NCBI RefSeq assembly: GCF_018614655.1
Contig: NZ_JAGGOG010000019.1
Span: 124,001-188,000 of the forward strand
Reading direction: 5' to 3'
Length of the DNA stretch: 64,000 nucleotides
Origin: Pseudomonas fluorescens
Lineage (GTDB): Bacteria > Pseudomonadota > Gammaproteobacteria > Pseudomonadales > Pseudomonadaceae
Numbering within the stretch: position 1 is the stretch's first letter; every line of letters starts with the position of its first letter. Under the pieces are notes generated by a model. That model searched no databases. It was not told the DNA's origin and saw only the letters and a list, made by a program, of their open reading frames with translations. The position numbers and the translations under genes were made by a program. Below are positions 27,352 to 36,229 of the stretch, in pieces.

Positions 27352-28043
27352 TGCGTGTCGACCGTTTCCTCAGCAACCTGCCCCGCTTCAATCGCCAACA
27401 AGTACGCCTGCTGCTGGTGGAACGGCGGATCAGCGTCGACGGCCAAGTGGTCAGCGATCCCCACCACGAAGTGCGCGAGTTCAGCCAGGTCTCGCTGGAC
27501 GACGAAGTCCTGCAAGCCGGCAAACCGGCGCGCTACTTCATGCTGCACAAACCCCAGGGTTGCGTCAGCGCCACGGCCGACCCGCAACACCCCACGGTGC
27601 TCGATCTGCTGAATGAGCCGGACAAGGACGAGTTGCACATCGCCGGCCGCCTGGACTTCAACACCACCGGCCTGCTGTTGATCACCAACGATGGCCAGTG
27701 GTCGCGACGCCTGACCCAGCCGCAGACCAAACTGCCCAAGGTCTACTACGTCGAGACCGAGCAAGACATCGGCCCCGAGTACGCGCAGACCTTCGCGGCG
27801 GGCCTGTATTTCGCCTTCGAAGACCTCACCACCCAACCGGCCGAGCTGCTGGTGCTAAGCCCCAGAACGGCGCGCTTGAGCATCATTGAAGGGCGTTATC
27901 ACCAGGTGAAGCGCATGTTCGGCCACTTCGACAACAAAGTGATGCGCCTGCATCGCGAGTGCATGGGGCCGCTGGTACTCGATGAAAACCTCGCCCCTGG
28001 CCAGTACCGGGCGCTGACAGACGCTGAAATCCAACAGGTCTGA
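27351..28043 (+). CDS. rsuA: RsuA-family 16S rRNA pseudouridine synthase
   Basis: 230-residue enzyme with an N-terminal S4 RNA-binding domain (MRVDRFLSNLPRFNRQQVRLL) and the RsuA/RluB/E/F catalytic domain. The catalytic Asp is in HIAGRLDFNTTGLLL (about residues 99-113) and the C-terminal EGRYHQVKRMFGHF segment is typical. RsuA modifies U516 of 16S rRNA; a related RluE-type target cannot be excluded. Start at 27351 coincides with the overlap with the CWC gene. Confidence 0.85.
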   Translation: MRVDRFLSNLPRFNRQQVRLLLVERRISVDGQVVSDPHHEVREFSQVSLDDEVLQAGKPARYFMLHKPQGCVSATADPQHPTVLDLLNEPDKDELHIAGRLDFNTTGLLLITNDGQWSRRLTQPQTKLPKVYYVETEQDIGPEYAQTFAAGLYFAFEDLTTQPAELLVLSPRTARLSIIEGRYHQVKRMFGHFDNKVMRLHRECMGPLVLDENLAPGQYRALTDAEIQQV

Positions 28044-28349
28044 TGACCGTTCAGCCGATGATGGAAAAAAACCACGCTTTCGACTGGCGACCTGGCCCTC
28101 ATCCTGCTTGAATCCAAACGCCAGCCGCACTATGACTGGCGAGTCATCCATAACCTTCCAAGAAACACTTTGCCCGCCCGCGCCGCTTGATCTGCGGGCA
28201 TCTTCGGCAAATTGCCCGCCATAACAACACCCGTCGGCCAGCCAACACCGGACCGACATGGGCCCTCACTTCCAGGCGTATGCCTACCTGTCACAAAGCT
28301 CGTGCAGAGTGATCTGCGCGCACCACCCGCTTGCCAGGAGTCTTACGAC
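28044..28349. other. Non-coding gap upstream of phaG
   Basis: A 306-nt stretch between the pseudouridine synthase and phaG. No convincing reading frame, terminator or repeat was found; it should contain the phaG promoter but none matches a clear consensus. Confidence 0.5.
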
Positions 28350-29234
28350 ATGAGGCCAGAAATCGCTGTGCTGGATATACAGGGTCAGTATCGGGTTTAC
28401 ACGGAGTTCTATCGCGCGGACGCTGCTGAAAAGACCATCATCCTGGTCAACGGCTCCATGGCCACCACCGCGTCCTTCGCGCAGACCGTGAAAAGCCTGC
28501 ACCCGCAATTCAACGTGGTTCTGTACGACCAGCCCTACGCCGGTCGCTCCAAAGCCCACAACCGTCACGAGAAAATGCTGACGAAGGAAGTCGAAGGCCA
28601 GATCCTTCTGGAACTCATCGACCACTTCGCCGCCGAACACGTACTGTCCTTCTCCTGGGGCGGCGCCGCCACCCTGGTCGCCCTCGCCCACCGCCCTCGC
28701 CGCGTGGAAAAGGCCGTGATCAGCTCGTTCTCTCCGGTGATCAACGCCCCCATGCGCGATTACCTGGAACGTGGCGTCGACTACCTCGGCAACCTCGACC
28801 GCGACCGCGTGGGGCATCTGGTCAACAGCACCATCGGCAAACACCTGCCATCGCTGTTCAAGCGCTACAACTACAAGCATGTGAGCAGCCTGGCGGAGCA
28901 TGAGTATGGGCAGATGCACTTTCACATCAGCCATGTGCTTAACAGTGATCGGCTGTGCTACCTCAAGGCGGCCAAGCAAATCGACATTCCAGTGTTGTTT
29001 CTGAACGGCGAATGGGACGAATACACCAGTGCCCAGGATGCCAAGTTGTTTGGCCAGCATGTGGCGAACAGCAGCTTCGGGACGATTCAGGCGACCGGGC
29101 ACTTTTTGGATATGGAGCATAAGGCGGCGTGCCGGGACAGTCGGCAGGCGTTGATGAGCTTTTTGCGGCCGGAGCAACAACCGCGCCGGCTTCGTTACCA
29201 CCAGTCGCAGGCTCAGCATGAATTCGCGATCTGA
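28350..29234 (+). CDS. phaG: (R)-3-hydroxyacyl-ACP thioesterase/transacylase PhaG
   Basis: 294-residue alpha/beta hydrolase that diverts (R)-3-hydroxyacyl groups from fatty-acid synthesis to medium-chain polyhydroxyalkanoate precursors. The N-terminus MRPEIAVLDIQGQYRVYTEF and the IILVNGSMATTASFAQTV segment are close to the known P. putida PhaG; the nucleophile lies in SFSWGGAATL (Ser about residue 102) and the late His in ATGHFLDME. RhlA is a paralogue but lacks this N-terminus. The start at 28350 follows CAGGAGTC. Confidence 0.93.
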   Translation: MRPEIAVLDIQGQYRVYTEFYRADAAEKTIILVNGSMATTASFAQTVKSLHPQFNVVLYDQPYAGRSKAHNRHEKMLTKEVEGQILLELIDHFAAEHVLSFSWGGAATLVALAHRPRRVEKAVISSFSPVINAPMRDYLERGVDYLGNLDRDRVGHLVNSTIGKHLPSLFKRYNYKHVSSLAEHEYGQMHFHISHVLNSDRLCYLKAAKQIDIPVLFLNGEWDEYTSAQDAKLFGQHVANSSFGTIQATGHFLDMEHKAACRDSRQALMSFLRPEQQPRRLRYHQSQAQHEFAI

Positions 29235-29246
29235 ACCGAGGTCTCT

Positions 29247-29356
29247 TGTGGGAGCGGCGGTGCGACGATTCGACTTGCCCGCGATTGTCGATAACGCGTG
29301 TTTACGGGTTAAACGCGGCGTTCTTGAATCCATCGCGAGCAAGCTCGCTCCTGCGG
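29247..29356. repeat. REP elements downstream of phaG
   Basis: TGTGGGAGCGGCGGTGCGAC at 29247 and an inverted copy CGCGAGCAAGCTCGCTCCTG ending about 29354 bracket some 60 nt. This is a second REPIN-like pair, placed between phaG and the tRNA genes. Confidence 0.75.
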
Positions 29357-29456
29357 AGGCTGCGTTCGTCTCCTGGTCCGAAAGCTGCAACCCACACATT
29401 TCCCAAGAAAAACTTCAAATCCCCGCGCACATCTGGTACAAAGTCAGCCGCTCTGA

Positions 29457-29510
29457 GCGGGTGTCGTATAATGGCATTACTCCAGCTTCCCAAGCTGATA
29501 ACGAGGGTTC
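29457..29510 (+). pseudogene. 3'-truncated tRNA-Gly(CCC) remnant
   Basis: The stretch from GCGGGTGTCGTATAATGG through the anticodon arm CAGCTTCCCAAGCTG to GAGGGTTC reads as the first two thirds of a tRNA-Gly with anticodon CCC. After GGGTTC the expected T-arm return and the acceptor 3' strand ending TCCA are replaced by unrelated sequence, so no cloverleaf can close. It looks like a tRNA gene cut at the T-loop, a common recombinase crossover point. Confidence 0.75.
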
Positions 29511-29553
29511 TTATGGGACACTCGCTTTAGGTGAGCATTGAAAGATCAGTAAC

Positions 29554-29627
29554 GCGGGTATGGTTTAGTGGTAAAACTATAGCTTCCCAAGCTATCGATG
29601 AGGGTTCGATTCCCTCTACCCGCTCCA
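29554..29627 (+). tRNA. tRNA-Gly (anticodon CCC)
   Basis: A complete 74-nt cloverleaf: acceptor GCGGGTA pairs with TACCCGC, the anticodon stem ATAGC/GCTAT encloses TTCCCAA with anticodon CCC, the T arm AGGG-TTCGATT-CCCT is canonical, and TCCA ends the gene. It lies 44 nt after the truncated copy and marks the left side of the accessory island. Confidence 0.96.
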
Positions 29628-30513
29628 CTGTCAACACCTTCTCCTACCGCTTCCTTAGCTCCCTCCGCCTCCAATGCTCGACAAGTGATACGCCTCCCTG
29701 ACAACCCAAAGGGTTAAAATCAGGTGCGCCATAGAGACTTGCCAGACGCAACTTGCGAACACAAATGATCGAAGCGCTAGTCCTTCAAACCTTTCCGCCC
29801 TCAAATGCTGCGTCCGCCCAGCACCTCCGCTAGACCAAATAGCGCGATACTCACTGTCGTTCTTCACCTCATCCCACCATATCAGCCTGTCCAGACTAGA
29901 GATTCATTCGGCGCGTCGAACAGTTCCCGATATGTGGATGGCTGACGGGCTACTAAGCAAGCGCTTACGTACTATCGCTAGTCTTGCTTGACGCGAATGA
30001 AAGCCTGACATACAGCACACCTAGCGCGTTCCAGACAGCGAGACGCCAAAGGTTTACTCGATGGTTGGAGTCCTCATTCCAGCTTTGCGCTGCTTGCCCA
30101 TACCGTCCAGATTTCCCCTTACCAGCATTGCTGATGGAGGGCCTAAATGGACTGAAGCATTAGCTCGCGCACGAGATTTTACGCCGAAACGAAAGGGAGA
30201 TGCAGCCGAGCGGTCGGTGCTAGTGCCAGAGGAGTCAGAGGAGTAAATCCGCTGAAAGGCAATGAAGAAGTCGAGATAAGTATTATCCGTAGCTATCTAT
30301 AAAAGCCACTCGATAGAAAATGTCAATTTAACAAAGTATGTTTTAAATGTAGTATCCCTATCTTCTTAAACCATAGCATGCGTGTCAATTTATGGCAAAT
30401 CTTTTTTCAATCAATTGTCAAACAACGGGTGTCGGGACTTCGATCCGCCGGCAGGAGCGAACAGCCAACAATCCAGGACTGCCTAGTGTGAATGCTTTCG
30501 AGCGCTCAAATGC
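29628..30513. other. Gene-poor boundary between tRNA-Gly and the island recombinases
   Basis: About 890 nt with no convincing gene. The GC content falls through this interval and the last 250 nt before the recombinase operon are clearly AT-rich. Short frames exist but lack ribosome sites or recognisable motifs. It probably holds the left island end and the promoter of the recombinase operon. Confidence 0.5.
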
Positions 30514-31905
30514 ATGAAGAACGTCAAGCTAATCAGCGGATGCAGCCTGCCCAGCCCCCGTCTTTATGACTCTCGCACCGGGGAACCGATTGATTTATTC
30601 AATGGCTATGCCGAATATCGCTTCGATCATATCGTCCATAGAACAGCAAATAATACGAACCAGGCTTACACCTGCCGCGTAGCCAAACTTCTCGACTTTC
30701 TTATAGAAATAGGGATCCTCGACGACCAGAAGCAGTTTGATTACGCCAGTACGGTTGCTAACCTACCCCTGTATCGAAAATATTTGACTGAGGGCACGAA
30801 CAGTAAAGACCCAATTATTCAAGAGTTGGCAAACCGCTTGGAGCGCACCGCCATTGAAGGCGAGTCCGCCGATGGGCATTTGGCGGCGGCTAAAGACTTT
30901 CTTTCCTACTTACAACTTAAACAGCTTGAACAATGGGAGCTGGAAAAAAGAATTAATCCGGGCACACCAAAGCCTCCTTCATTCATAGAAACAAAACGTG
31001 TCCCCCCAAGCCGAGCAGAAGCTGAGTCAATCGCTCGCAACTCCATTATCGGAGCTCATACCGGTGTTATTAAGGTCACAAGAACTAGGGCACTTGTAAG
31101 CACCTCAAAGAAAAGAAAAAAAATAAGAATAAAGGACTTTCCAGCCGCTCACATTTTGGAACTTATTCATCATATCCCACATCCGCTTTATCGATGCTTA
31201 GCGCTACTCATGGCAGGTGGAGGCCTACGAGAAAGTGAAGCTATCGCAGTTGAGCGAAGCAACATTGTTTTTGATAAAAAAACAATGACCGCAACAGTGA
31301 CACTGAATGTTGGCGAAATAGACATAGAGAGTCCTGATGCACTTCCCGACATGAGCGGCTCCAAAGGGCGTAAGACCAACAAGGTATTTATGGTCGAACC
31401 TCTTAAAACGATTTTCCTCAAAAACTATGCTGAATATCTTGCGATCCGACCTCTATCCGAATCGAAGTATGCGTTTCTATCGGAATCCAAGAATAGCTAC
31501 GGCAAATCGCTATTTGAAGAAATTAAGCAAAACACTATAAACAAGACCATTAACCGCGTATTGGCTAAGGCACAAAAGAAAATAATTGCCCTCAATGGCA
31601 ACAAAGCGTTTACCTGCCACAGCTTGAGACATTTTTATGGAATGTGGTTGAGAAATTGTATCTATATCCCAGGCAGGCCTTGGATAGGACTAGAGACTAA
31701 GGAAATTCAGATTCTAATGGGGCATGCGAATGAAGCCACTACAGAAATCTATTCGCGGATTAGTCCGGAAAGACTGCACCTTGAGATTGAAGCAGCAGAT
31801 AAAGCCTTGATCCTTTTACTTCCAAACCACAGCATGGCAGAGTACAAAGGATTAATTTACTCTGAACTAGCTGAGTATCATTTTAATCAGTCGAAAGCTC
31901 AATGA
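30514..31905 (+). CDS. gmtY: Tyrosine recombinase, probable Gamma-Mobile-Trio recombinase GmtY
   Basis: 463-residue site-specific recombinase. The C-terminal catalytic domain (about 205-425) has Arg239 (GGGLRESE), the H-x-x-R box His369/Arg372 (CHSLRHF), His404 (LMGHAN) and the nucleophile Tyr413 (EIYSRI), so it looks active. The N-terminal part holds a core-binding domain with HIVHRTANNTNQAYTCRVAKLL. Its stop overlaps the next gene by ATGA. Two recombinases plus a small protein in this order match the GMT module that mobilises islands of defence and offence genes. The assignment rests on length, order and motifs. Confidence 0.8.
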   Translation: MKNVKLISGCSLPSPRLYDSRTGEPIDLFNGYAEYRFDHIVHRTANNTNQAYTCRVAKLLDFLIEIGILDDQKQFDYASTVANLPLYRKYLTEGTNSKDPIIQELANRLERTAIEGESADGHLAAAKDFLSYLQLKQLEQWELEKRINPGTPKPPSFIETKRVPPSRAEAESIARNSIIGAHTGVIKVTRTRALVSTSKKRKKIRIKDFPAAHILELIHHIPHPLYRCLALLMAGGGLRESEAIAVERSNIVFDKKTMTATVTLNVGEIDIESPDALPDMSGSKGRKTNKVFMVEPLKTIFLKNYAEYLAIRPLSESKYAFLSESKNSYGKSLFEEIKQNTINKTINRVLAKAQKKIIALNGNKAFTCHSLRHFYGMWLRNCIYIPGRPWIGLETKEIQILMGHANEATTEIYSRISPERLHLEIEAADKALILLLPNHSMAEYKGLIYSELAEYHFNQSKAQ

Positions 31906-34900
31906 TCAACCTTACTGAAAAGCTAATAATATTAAAATATGGCGCTCCATCATTGACGGAAATAGTCGATCAGATAGCGCATGAGTGTCGTCCGAAAGCG
32001 GAAATGCGCGATTCGCCAAATAAACAGGCTCGACATCGCTATGCGCTAAACTTGTTATTGGAATTGCGCAATGGATCACCATTCAGTTTGGAGGATTTTT
32101 CTGATTTATTCGAGCTATCTACAACCGAAAAGCATTCGACTGAAGAGCTCAATTTTTTATATAAAAAATTGAGCGGAGTTAAAGCGCGTTTTATCAGCGA
32201 CATACATGGCCTCCAAACACCGCTTCGGGCAATATTTATGCAGCTATGGCATGCAGGCGAGGTTCTCCTACCTTACACATTTACAGATGCTGGTGTAAGC
32301 ACAAAATACCCAAATCTCCGAAACCAAACAAGCTTCATTACCAGCCTTGTAACTAATGAAAAACGGAACCTTCTTACATGCGCAAATTTATTTAAGTATA
32401 AGTTCAGCTGGCGCGAACCGATGGATATCAGCTTTGAAGAGCTTTGGGAGGCAGCACCAGCAGTCTGCGAACTTCAGAGCAAACTACGCACAGATAAAAC
32501 ACTTCGTGTACGCTTCAGGTACCTTTCATGGCTCGAAGTATTTGCCGGTCAATATCCTAACATCGTAACCATAGCGCAAGTAGCTTATCTAAAAAAGTAT
32601 CATGAGCATTTACATGCAAGCGCAACAAGCAACTACGCTGAAATTGCCAAGTCATACGACGAATTCGTTGACTATTGGAAGGTAGATCCACTGAAGTACG
32701 ACAAACTCTCTGAGAAGGAAAAGAGCTCTTTACGCTATAGGAGCCGAATCAATCCCAATGCGGTAAAGCGCGGAAAAAAAGTCACAAAACAAGAGGCGGA
32801 ACTTAATTCTTCTCTAACCAGGGCATCAGCAGCAGACTTTGAAGGATACTCCGCATACGACGGCTACCTATTTATCACCAAAAAAAATAGAAAACAAGGC
32901 CGCTCCGAGCCAGCACAATGGGTTGCTAATAACTACTATCACGGTGTCAACGGCCTAGACACCGAGGTTACTGGTAGATTTTGGAAAGCCGCAGCCCAAG
33001 CTTTGACTGACGATATGAAGTCCCATGGCTACTCCCGAAGTCACCGTAAATCGGTTCAAGCCAACATAAACCTTTTACTTGATTATGTCTTCCTCTACTT
33101 AGCTCTGTGGTATCGAGAAAATTTAGTTACTACTTATGAGCCTCCGCTATATGTCAACGATTTTGATCGTACTCGCTTTTGGTCATCTATACGGGATACA
33201 AAGTCTCTATTTTTCACACAAGGAGAAGACGCAGAACGACCATTGACGCTATTGGCCATCTATGTAAAAACCAGAACAAAAAAAGCCGCAAAGCGGTTTT
33301 GTCGAGATATATACGATTTTTTTGAGTTCTGCAGAGCTCACAGAAAAGAAATATTCGTAAATGGATCTTCTATTGCGCCGGAAGATTTTGACAATCCAGT
33401 ATTTTTAAATTTGGATGCCCCTGGATCTGGCGGAAGAACTCAAACAGATAAAGTGCCTCTACCTATCGACAGTGTTGCTATCGCTCGTGCCTATATCACC
33501 TCACTAGACAGAGTAGGCTGTTTAATTAGGGACAAGATCATCAGCGGAGCAATTAGTGCTGAGTGCGCGAAGTCACTATCCAAAGATACATGGATTGATC
33601 TGTCTACAATCGGGATCGAAGAAACGATCATCATTCAAGGAGGTGAAACCGAGAAACTAATAATCCAGCTAGATGAGATAATCAACTCTTATCACTGGAA
33701 ACTATATGACTACACCAGGCCAGACGGTTCTAAAATTTTTGTAATGTTACCTTGGATGTCATCACTGCGTATGCTTCAAGTAGCGCTTTTCGGCGGGCAA
33801 CGGGTACAACATGCGCAATGGTTGGACGTATACACTTTTGACTTTTATGAACCGCCCCCTCACGCCCCCTCAAGGGGGTGGTGCTCATTACTCGTAAACA
33901 CGGACAAGTCCGGTGAAGAACATATATCGAGCATTCCACATAGCGTATTCGAGGCGCTTCTAGACGAACGAAATTTCCAGCTAGAGACCTATGCACTACC
34001 GTACACTTCTGTCCATTATGAAAACGATGAAAATAACGGAACTTACGATAAGATTTTTCCCTTATTTCGTAGTTTTTGGAATTCAACAGGTTTGCCGTTT
34101 AGCGACACCACATATAGCAAAACCTGGGTAAAAGTTCTCCAAGGAATAGAGCGGGAGTTCAATAAGTTAGTCCCTGAACAGCGCCAACATGCTTTTGTCT
34201 ACCAAAACGACCAAGGCCAATGCTTTGCTCATCATACTCCCCACAGCCTGCGAGCAAGCTGGATTACTCATCAGAAACTCTATGGCCATCTGGACTATGG
34301 CCCAATTGGAAAGCAAGTCAGCCACAAGAGTCCAAGCACCAGTTCCTACTACGTTAAAATTGAGCAGGAATACTTGGAAAATGCCATCTCTATAAGTGAT
34401 GGAAAAATGATGCAGGCGTCGATTCAAAGGCTGATGGGTGTAACCACCATCCAGCCGTCCAGCTCGAAGTCATCACTTCAAAAAGGATGGAGGGAAGATA
34501 GATCCAGATGTCTAGGCCAGCAACACGCAGTTAGCAAATTTTCTGGTCTGATCGAAACCATGCTATCCGGCAAAGATCTTATCAATGAGTCTACGCAAAG
34601 TCGCGTCGCTTTTTTGACCATTTGTATTTGTATGCTCAATGGGAAATGCCCCTCAGAACTCTTAGCATTCACCCACTCTCCTCAACATTGTGGTTTGTGC
34701 CCATATGCCGTCTTTGGCCTAGACCACTTGGGAGCACTGCATGCCAAAGTCCGACGCTTGACCGATGAGATCGACACTGCAAGGGAAAGGCTCAAATATA
34801 TCAGCTCCACCCAAGTCAGTTCTCTAGAAAATGAGGAAGCCAATCGCCGTCTAACGCTGTTATGCCTTGAGCAGGCAGGTTACGTTCAAGCAATCGAAAT

Positions 34901-35255
34901 TCTCAACAAGCGGCTCACATTAGAAGGACGTTTAGACGGATTCATTTGCCGCCATCGGGAGATTGATCAGACACTTACCATTGACGTCGACATGGACGAT
35001 CCGATACAGCGAATTTTCGCACAGATCCTAGACTGGAAACTATATCCTGCGTTTGCTAGCGAACATTATCCCGCAACTCTTTACAAGTTGGCCAAAACAC
35101 CAGAGCTAAAAAATCTGCTGCCACAAACGCTTGAAGAGAGTGATATCTATGCCAATCAAATCCTCAGCATTATCAGAAGCGGAGTTACTAGCTTCGAAGC
35201 TGTCACTCAACTGATGCAAAATAAACCATCAGAACTAGCTCATGAAAAATATTAA
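31902..35255 (+). CDS. gmtZ: Large tyrosine recombinase/integrase, probable GmtZ
   Basis: 1117-residue protein whose middle carries recombinase motifs: Arg634 (GGQRVQHAQW), the H-x-x-R box His781/Arg784 (HSLRASW), His808 (VSHKS) and Tyr816/817 (SSYYVKI). About 280 further residues follow, including Cys and His (NGKCPSELLAFTHSPQHCGLC) that may bind zinc, and a coiled segment. Size and position fit GmtZ, the large partner of GmtY. The ATGA overlap with gmtY and a 14-nt overlap with the next gene indicate coupled translation. AT-rich codon use differs from the chromosome to its left. Confidence 0.75.
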   Translation: MINLTEKLIILKYGAPSLTEIVDQIAHECRPKAEMRDSPNKQARHRYALNLLLELRNGSPFSLEDFSDLFELSTTEKHSTEELNFLYKKLSGVKARFISDIHGLQTPLRAIFMQLWHAGEVLLPYTFTDAGVSTKYPNLRNQTSFITSLVTNEKRNLLTCANLFKYKFSWREPMDISFEELWEAAPAVCELQSKLRTDKTLRVRFRYLSWLEVFAGQYPNIVTIAQVAYLKKYHEHLHASATSNYAEIAKSYDEFVDYWKVDPLKYDKLSEKEKSSLRYRSRINPNAVKRGKKVTKQEAELNSSLTRASAADFEGYSAYDGYLFITKKNRKQGRSEPAQWVANNYYHGVNGLDTEVTGRFWKAAAQALTDDMKSHGYSRSHRKSVQANINLLLDYVFLYLALWYRENLVTTYEPPLYVNDFDRTRFWSSIRDTKSLFFTQGEDAERPLTLLAIYVKTRTKKAAKRFCRDIYDFFEFCRAHRKEIFVNGSSIAPEDFDNPVFLNLDAPGSGGRTQTDKVPLPIDSVAIARAYITSLDRVGCLIRDKIISGAISAECAKSLSKDTWIDLSTIGIEETIIIQGGETEKLIIQLDEIINSYHWKLYDYTRPDGSKIFVMLPWMSSLRMLQVALFGGQRVQHAQWLDVYTFDFYEPPPHAPSRGWCSLLVNTDKSGEEHISSIPHSVFEALLDERNFQLETYALPYTSVHYENDENNGTYDKIFPLFRSFWNSTGLPFSDTTYSKTWVKVLQGIEREFNKLVPEQRQHAFVYQNDQGQCFAHHTPHSLRASWITHQKLYGHLDYGPIGKQVSHKSPSTSSYYVKIEQEYLENAISISDGKMMQASIQRLMGVTTIQPSSSKSSLQKGWREDRSRCLGQQHAVSKFSGLIETMLSGKDLINESTQSRVAFLTICICMLNGKCPSELLAFTHSPQHCGLCPYAVFGLDHLGALHAKVRRLTDEIDTARERLKYISSTQVSSLENEEANRRLTLLCLEQAGYVQAIEILNKRLTLEGRLDGFICRHREIDQTLTIDVDMDDPIQRIFAQILDWKLYPAFASEHYPATLYKLAKTPELKNLLPQTLEESDIYANQILSIIRSGVTSFEAVTQLMQNKPSELAHEKY

Positions 35256-35841
35256 TACTAAACCTATGGCGGGCAAACCTGACAACCTTGCTAATTTCAA
35301 GGCGCTACAAAAGAAAGAGACAGCCAAACGAATTAGACAAGCGATTTCGTATCTCAAACAAAAAAAAGGCAATACTTTTAAAACTAAAACAAAATTGGCC
35401 AACGCGCTGGCGAGTCATGCAGGCGTATCGGTATCTCTGATACTAAGGAGCACAAGTCCACACGCTCAATTATTCAACGAGGCAATAACTCTACTCACAG
35501 AATCTTGCGTTTTTTCCAAGGAAGCGCGGTCAATTCCTACAGAGGCACTCCTGGCTAAGGTTGCCGAACTAGAAAACAAAGTTACTGCATATGAACGTAT
35601 CATCCAAGATTTGAGTAAGAGAGTAACGACCTCAAAGCAAAATACAACAACGGGCACTGATAAACGGGATTTTGAATTAACGTGTCGACTGGTATTAATG
35701 ATCCTCAAGAGCAATCCAACATTGCAATTCGACGGATCCAACCTACTGGACTATGGCTCATTAACCGGCACACCTGAAATCATTGCAACCACTGATGAAA
35801 CATCCTATTACTTAACATGGCAAGCCAATGTCCAGCACTGA
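35242..35841 (+). CDS. gmtX: Small accessory protein, probable GmtX
   Basis: 199-residue basic protein. Residues about 15-60 are rich in Lys/Arg (LQKKETAKRIRQAISYLKQKK) and include a helix-turn-helix-like segment (TKLANALASHAGVSVSLILR); residues about 108-135 form a coiled coil. It overlaps the large recombinase by 14 nt. The layout of two tyrosine recombinases plus a small helical protein recalls both GMT and Tn554-type TnpA/B/C. The specific role (DNA binding or target choice) is unknown. Confidence 0.65.
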   Translation: MKNINTKPMAGKPDNLANFKALQKKETAKRIRQAISYLKQKKGNTFKTKTKLANALASHAGVSVSLILRSTSPHAQLFNEAITLLTESCVFSKEARSIPTEALLAKVAELENKVTAYERIIQDLSKRVTTSKQNTTTGTDKRDFELTCRLVLMILKSNPTLQFDGSNLLDYGSLTGTPEIIATTDETSYYLTWQANVQH

Positions 35842-36229
35842 CCTTTTAAAGAGGCTCAACGAATTAAATCTTTCAAATTCAACGGCGTTAAAGCTGAGAA
35901 ATCAGTTTGTTAAACTCCTAGAAAGCGGAGATGAATTGCCCATACTTGGTAAGAGATTGAACTTGTCCGTAGTGGCCCAGTCGATTGGCGCGACTAGGCA
36001 GATATTCTACAAGGGCCGGGGTTCTCCTGAGATAGCTGAGCTACGAGCGCTAGTGGAGCACTCTATTACCCAAGCATGTGCTTCCGGTATGGGACATAGC
36101 TCCCACACAGACAACCCCACAAACACATTCAACGATATCGCCTCCGAGAACACAAGATTGCAGAGTTTGCTAAAACGTAGCAGAACCATTGAGAGTTTAA
36201 TTGAGCGTGGGGTACCACTAATCCTATGA
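35828..36229 (+). CDS. Hypothetical helical protein of the recombinase operon
   Basis: 133-residue protein, unrecognised. It contains an HTH-like segment LNLSVVAQSIGATRQIFYKGRGSPEI and a C-terminal coiled segment (SENTRLQSLLKRSRTIESLIERG). It overlaps the previous gene by 14 nt and the next by ATGA, so it is part of the same coupled operon and may be a DNA-binding partner of the recombinases. Confidence 0.7.
   Translation: MSSTDLLKRLNELNLSNSTALKLRNQFVKLLESGDELPILGKRLNLSVVAQSIGATRQIFYKGRGSPEIAELRALVEHSITQACASGMGHSSHTDNPTNTFNDIASENTRLQSLLKRSRTIESLIERGVPLIL

Noticed and set aside
29218..29541. Short frame across the REP elements and tRNA remnant
   Set aside because: It runs through REP palindromes and a tRNA-derived sequence, so it is not coding.
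30061..30246. 61-codon frame between the tRNA and the recombinases
   Set aside because: No convincing ribosome site or recognisable pattern; left as part of a gene-poor boundary.
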